Shown here: positions 61,729-64,000 of the stretch, in pieces
Numbering within the stretch: the first letter of the stretch is position 1
Layout: each line of letters opens with the position of its first letter
NCBI GenBank assembly: GCA_964451785.1
Contig: CAYVJG010000005.1
Location: 38,566 to 102,565, forward strand
Reading direction: 5' to 3'
Source: JAJYSO01 sp964451785
Lineage (GTDB): Bacteria; Bacteroidota; Bacteroidia; Flavobacteriales; Flavobacteriaceae
Length of the DNA stretch: 64,000 nt
Program-made: the position numbers and the translations under genes
The notes under the pieces: generated by a model
What the model saw: only the letters and a program-made list of their open reading frames with translations
Told to the model about the DNA's origin: nothing
The model's database searches: none

Positions 61729-63357
61729 ATGTTATCAGTTTCTAACTTATCAGTACAGTTTGGTAAGCGTATTTTATTTGATGAAGTGAATACTTCGTTT
61801 ACGCAAGGCAATTGCTATGGGATTATCGGTGCCAACGGAGCAGGAAAATCTACTTTTTTAAAAATCTTATCAGGTAAACAAGACCCTACTTCGGGTCACG
61901 TGATTTTGGAGCCCGGAAAACGCATGTCAGTACTTGAACAAGAACACAACCTCTACGATGACTATCCGGTTTTAGAAACTGTTTTGCGCGGTAACAAACC
62001 TTTATTTAAGGTCAAAACTGAAATCGATGCCCTCTATGCAGATTATTCTGATGAAAATGCTGAACGTATAGGTGAGCTACAAACCACCTTTGAAGAAATG
62101 GACGGTTGGAATGCTGAAAGTAGCGCCGCTGCCCTACTCTCAAACCTCGGCATTAAAGAAGACTTGCATTACGGCTTGATGAAGGATCTTGATGGAAAGC
62201 AAAAAGTTCGCGTGCTCTTAGCACAAGCACTTTTTGGAAATCCAGATGTGCTCATTATGGATGAGCCTACCAATGACCTGGATTACGAAACCATCACCTG
62301 GCTTGAAAATTTCTTAGCAGATTATAAAAACACAGTCATTGTTGTCTCTCACGACCGTCACTTTTTAGACTCCGTTTGTACACATATTTCTGACATTGAT
62401 TTTGGAAAAATTACTCACTATAGTGGTAACTATACATTCTGGTATGAATCTTCTCAACTTGCAGCTCGTCAACGTGCTCAACAAAACAAAAAGGCTGAAG
62501 AGAAAAAGAAAGAACTCGAAGCCTTTATTCAACGTTTTAGCGCAAATGTTGCAAAATCAAAACAAGCTACCTCTCGTAAAAAGATGATTGAAAAGCTCAA
62601 TGTCAATGACATCAAGCCATCTAGCCGCCGTTATCCGGCTATCATCTTTGAACGTGAACGCGAAGCTGGTGACCAAATTCTCAATATTGATGATATGTCA
62701 GCCTCCTCTATTGAAGGTGATACACTTTTTCAAAAATTGAATCTCAATTTGAAAAAAGACGATAAAGTCGTTGTCTTTTCTAAAGACTCACGTGCGACAA
62801 CCGCTTTTTACGAAATTATCAACGGTAACATGCAGCCAGATAGTGGTAAATTTGAATGGGGCGTAACCACCTCTCAATCTTACCTCCCTGTTGACAACTC
62901 TGAATTTTTCCAAGATGGGGATTTAAATCTAGTCGATTGGCTCCGACAATATGCACAAACCCAAGAAGAACGTGAAGAAGTGTTTATTCGTGGATTTTTA
63001 GGCAAAATGCTCTTTAGAGGTGAAGAAGCCCTAAAGTCATCAAAAGTATTGTCAGGAGGTGAAAAAGTACGTTGTATGCTTAGCCGTATGATGATGCAAC
63101 GCGCTAACATCTTGATGCTTGACGAACCGACTAACCATTTAGATTTGGAATCTATTACCGCTTTTAATAACTCATTAAAAAACTTTAAAGGAGCCATCTT
63201 GCTCACCTCTCATGACCACGAATTTGTTCAGAGTTTGGCCAATCGTGTTGTAGAGTTAACGCCGAATGGCATCATTGATCGCTATCTTACTTTTGAAGAA
63301 TATATGGACGATCCAAAAATTAAAAAACAACGCGCTGAATTATACGGAAAAGCTTAA
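61729..63357 (+). CDS. ABC-F family ATPase (translation-associated)
   Basis: A 542-aa soluble protein with two ABC domains and no membrane segments. Domain 1 has Walker A GANGAGKSTF near residue 36, a degenerate signature (DGKQKV near 163) and Walker B IMDEPTNDLD near 182. Domain 2 has a degenerate Walker A (FSKDSRATTAF near 347) but an intact signature LSGGEKV near 443. This asymmetry is common in flavobacterial orthologues as I recall them. The role is probably on the ribosome, as for EttA/YbiT-type proteins. Confidence 0.9.
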   Translation: MLSVSNLSVQFGKRILFDEVNTSFTQGNCYGIIGANGAGKSTFLKILSGKQDPTSGHVILEPGKRMSVLEQEHNLYDDYPVLETVLRGNKPLFKVKTEIDALYADYSDENAERIGELQTTFEEMDGWNAESSAAALLSNLGIKEDLHYGLMKDLDGKQKVRVLLAQALFGNPDVLIMDEPTNDLDYETITWLENFLADYKNTVIVVSHDRHFLDSVCTHISDIDFGKITHYSGNYTFWYESSQLAARQRAQQNKKAEEKKKELEAFIQRFSANVAKSKQATSRKKMIEKLNVNDIKPSSRRYPAIIFEREREAGDQILNIDDMSASSIEGDTLFQKLNLNLKKDDKVVVFSKDSRATTAFYEIINGNMQPDSGKFEWGVTTSQSYLPVDNSEFFQDGDLNLVDWLRQYAQTQEEREEVFIRGFLGKMLFRGEEALKSSKVLSGGEKVRCMLSRMMMQRANILMLDEPTNHLDLESITAFNNSLKNFKGAILLTSHDHEFVQSLANRVVELTPNGIIDRYLTFEEYMDDPKIKKQRAELYGKA

Positions 63358-63388
63358 ATGTAGTCGTTATAACAAATTAGTATACAGT

Positions 63389-63418
63389 AAAGCCGATAAG
63401 AAAACTTATCGGCTTTTT
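63389..63418 (+). terminator. Terminator after the ABC-F gene
   Basis: AAAGCCGATAAG pairs with CTTATCGGCTTT (12 bp, 4-nt loop) followed by T residues, about 30 bp past the stop. Confidence 0.88.
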
Positions 63419-63461
63419 ACTTTTATTGATTCGACTGTTAACCAATAAAAGTGTTCATTAA

Positions 63462-63602
63462 AAATGTCAGTCCGCTGTGGATGGAATGATAATGGAAATG
63501 CAAAATTCTTATTGTTGAAACCTAAAGAAAAAAATGCTAAAATTATGGCCTTCAAAACCAGATTCTTCAGAAACAATTAGAAACGATAGCAGACTGACAT
63601 TT
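63462..63602. repeat. Short element with terminal inverted repeats (MITE-like)
   Basis: The ends AAATGTCAGTCCGCT (63462-63476) and AGCAGACTGACATTT (63588-63602) pair in 14 of 15 positions. The 110 bp between hold no ORF. No second copy was found in the window. Confidence 0.6.
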
Positions 63603-63660
63603 AGGGTTATACCATAATGATTAAATTTTTAGGTGACTATTCAGCTGTTTTGAAAAACGA

Positions 63661-63760
63661 ATATTGAACCCACTTCGGGGTTCGCGCGTTGTTTGCATCT
63701 AGCCCATAGCTACACTAGGTTTGCTATGGGTTAATCACATTAAACTCCTACGGAGTTTCC
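63661..63760. repeat. Hairpin-array repeat B, partial copy 3 with exchanged stems
   Basis: Holds GAACCCACTTCGGGGTTC, then a CCCATAGC/GCTATGGG stem, the linker TTAATCACATTAAA, and AAACTCC-TAC-GGAGTTT. It is in the same order as 59773-59869. The linker is conserved, while two of the three stems have different but fully paired sequences. Confidence 0.75.
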
Positions 63761-63842
63761 TCAAATCCATCTTGAAATCGTAAACTCTTTTTAGAGGAAA
63801 TATTGCATTTTGGGAGGTACCTTATCTTTACCCCCGTAGCAT

Positions 63843-63980
63843 TAAACTCTCAATTGATTTTTCAAAAATGAAATCAGAACTCATTGAAATCCAATATTTG
63901 TAAAAAATCAAACCTTTCTAGCGCTCTTCACGTCTCCAAAAGAGATAACCTCTCCTGCTGAATAGTTACATTTTTAGTCT
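63843..63980. repeat. Dispersed repeat D, copy 2 (inverse)
   Basis: The reverse complement matches 27046-27180, with blocks CGTCTCCAAAAGAGATAACC and TTGTAAAAAATCAAAC shared. It reaches almost to the window end; more of the element may lie beyond. Confidence 0.78.
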
Positions 63981-64000
63981 AATTTGTATTATTTTGTATC

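Noticed and set aside
61729..63357. Degenerate second Walker A of the ABC-F protein as a sign of gene decay
   Set aside because: The frame is intact and the second signature and Walker B are conserved; flavobacterial orthologues share this pattern as far as I recall.

Overview
The window looks like chromosomal DNA of a member of the Bacteroidota, most likely a marine-type Flavobacteriia relative. The evidence is AT-rich DNA, promoters with the TAnnTTTG -7 box, few Shine-Dalgarno sites, GLPGLI proteins, TonB-dependent receptors with carboxypeptidase-regulatory-like N-domains, single-chain alpha/beta E1 2-oxoacid dehydrogenases, and DUF1599 and BT_3928-like proteins. The taxonomic call is inferred from gene content. 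No rRNA, tRNA, CRISPR array or prophage was seen.

Layout. 1-2.4 kb: topoisomerase IV (parC cut by the window edge, parE). 2.6-4.3 kb: tandem SDR duplicates, one with its catalytic Tyr replaced by His. 4.7-11 kb: glycerol regulon (glpD-glpK-glpF-outer membrane barrel, divergent DeoR-type regulator). 11-14.3 kb: purine permease, an orphan lipoprotein, a palindromic region and a RAYT-type HUH transposase. 14.4-26 kb: two fused E1 enzymes, an E2, a GH16 lipoprotein, and an operon of a small four-Cys secreted peptide, two GLPGLI proteins and a TonB-receptor-like barrel. 26-36 kb: Crp-like regulator, HAD phosphatase, Bcr-type MFS pump, dacA, folP, DUF1599, DoxX-like protein, ABC permease, tpiA, prmA, clpS. 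36-43.8 kb: MscS channel, DEAD-box helicase, pgi, small membrane proteins, and a toxin-antitoxin locus whose toxin is broken. 43.9-52 kb: beta-mannosidase with a second GH16, an ACMSD-like amidohydrolase with an O-methyltransferase, and a large TonB receptor. 52.8-63.4 kb: brnQ, lplA, a PgpH-type HD phosphodiesterase, thiolase, NlpC/P60 hydrolase, a thioredoxin-like lipoprotein and an ABC-F ATPase.

How the genes work together. The glp genes form a glycerol uptake and oxidation pathway that feeds triose phosphates to tpiA and pgi. The GH16 enzymes, GH2 beta-mannosidase and TonB receptor suggest polysaccharide use. brnQ and the bkd-type E1/E2 fit branched-chain 2-oxoacid catabolism, and lplA can lipoylate the E2. 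dacA and the 7TM-HD protein encode synthesis and breakdown of c-di-AMP.

The most unusual content is intergenic. At least five dispersed repeat families occur in two or three copies each, at 4.3, 59.7 and 63.7 kb; 3.4 and 22.4 kb; 16.4, 27.2 and 49.2 kb; 27.1 and 63.9 kb; plus a single element with terminal inverted repeats at 63.5 kb. In several families the stems pair in every copy although their sequence differs, which points to selection on, or generation through, a folded structure. These repeats and the peptide/GLPGLI/TonB-barrel operon are the best candidates for undescribed biology.
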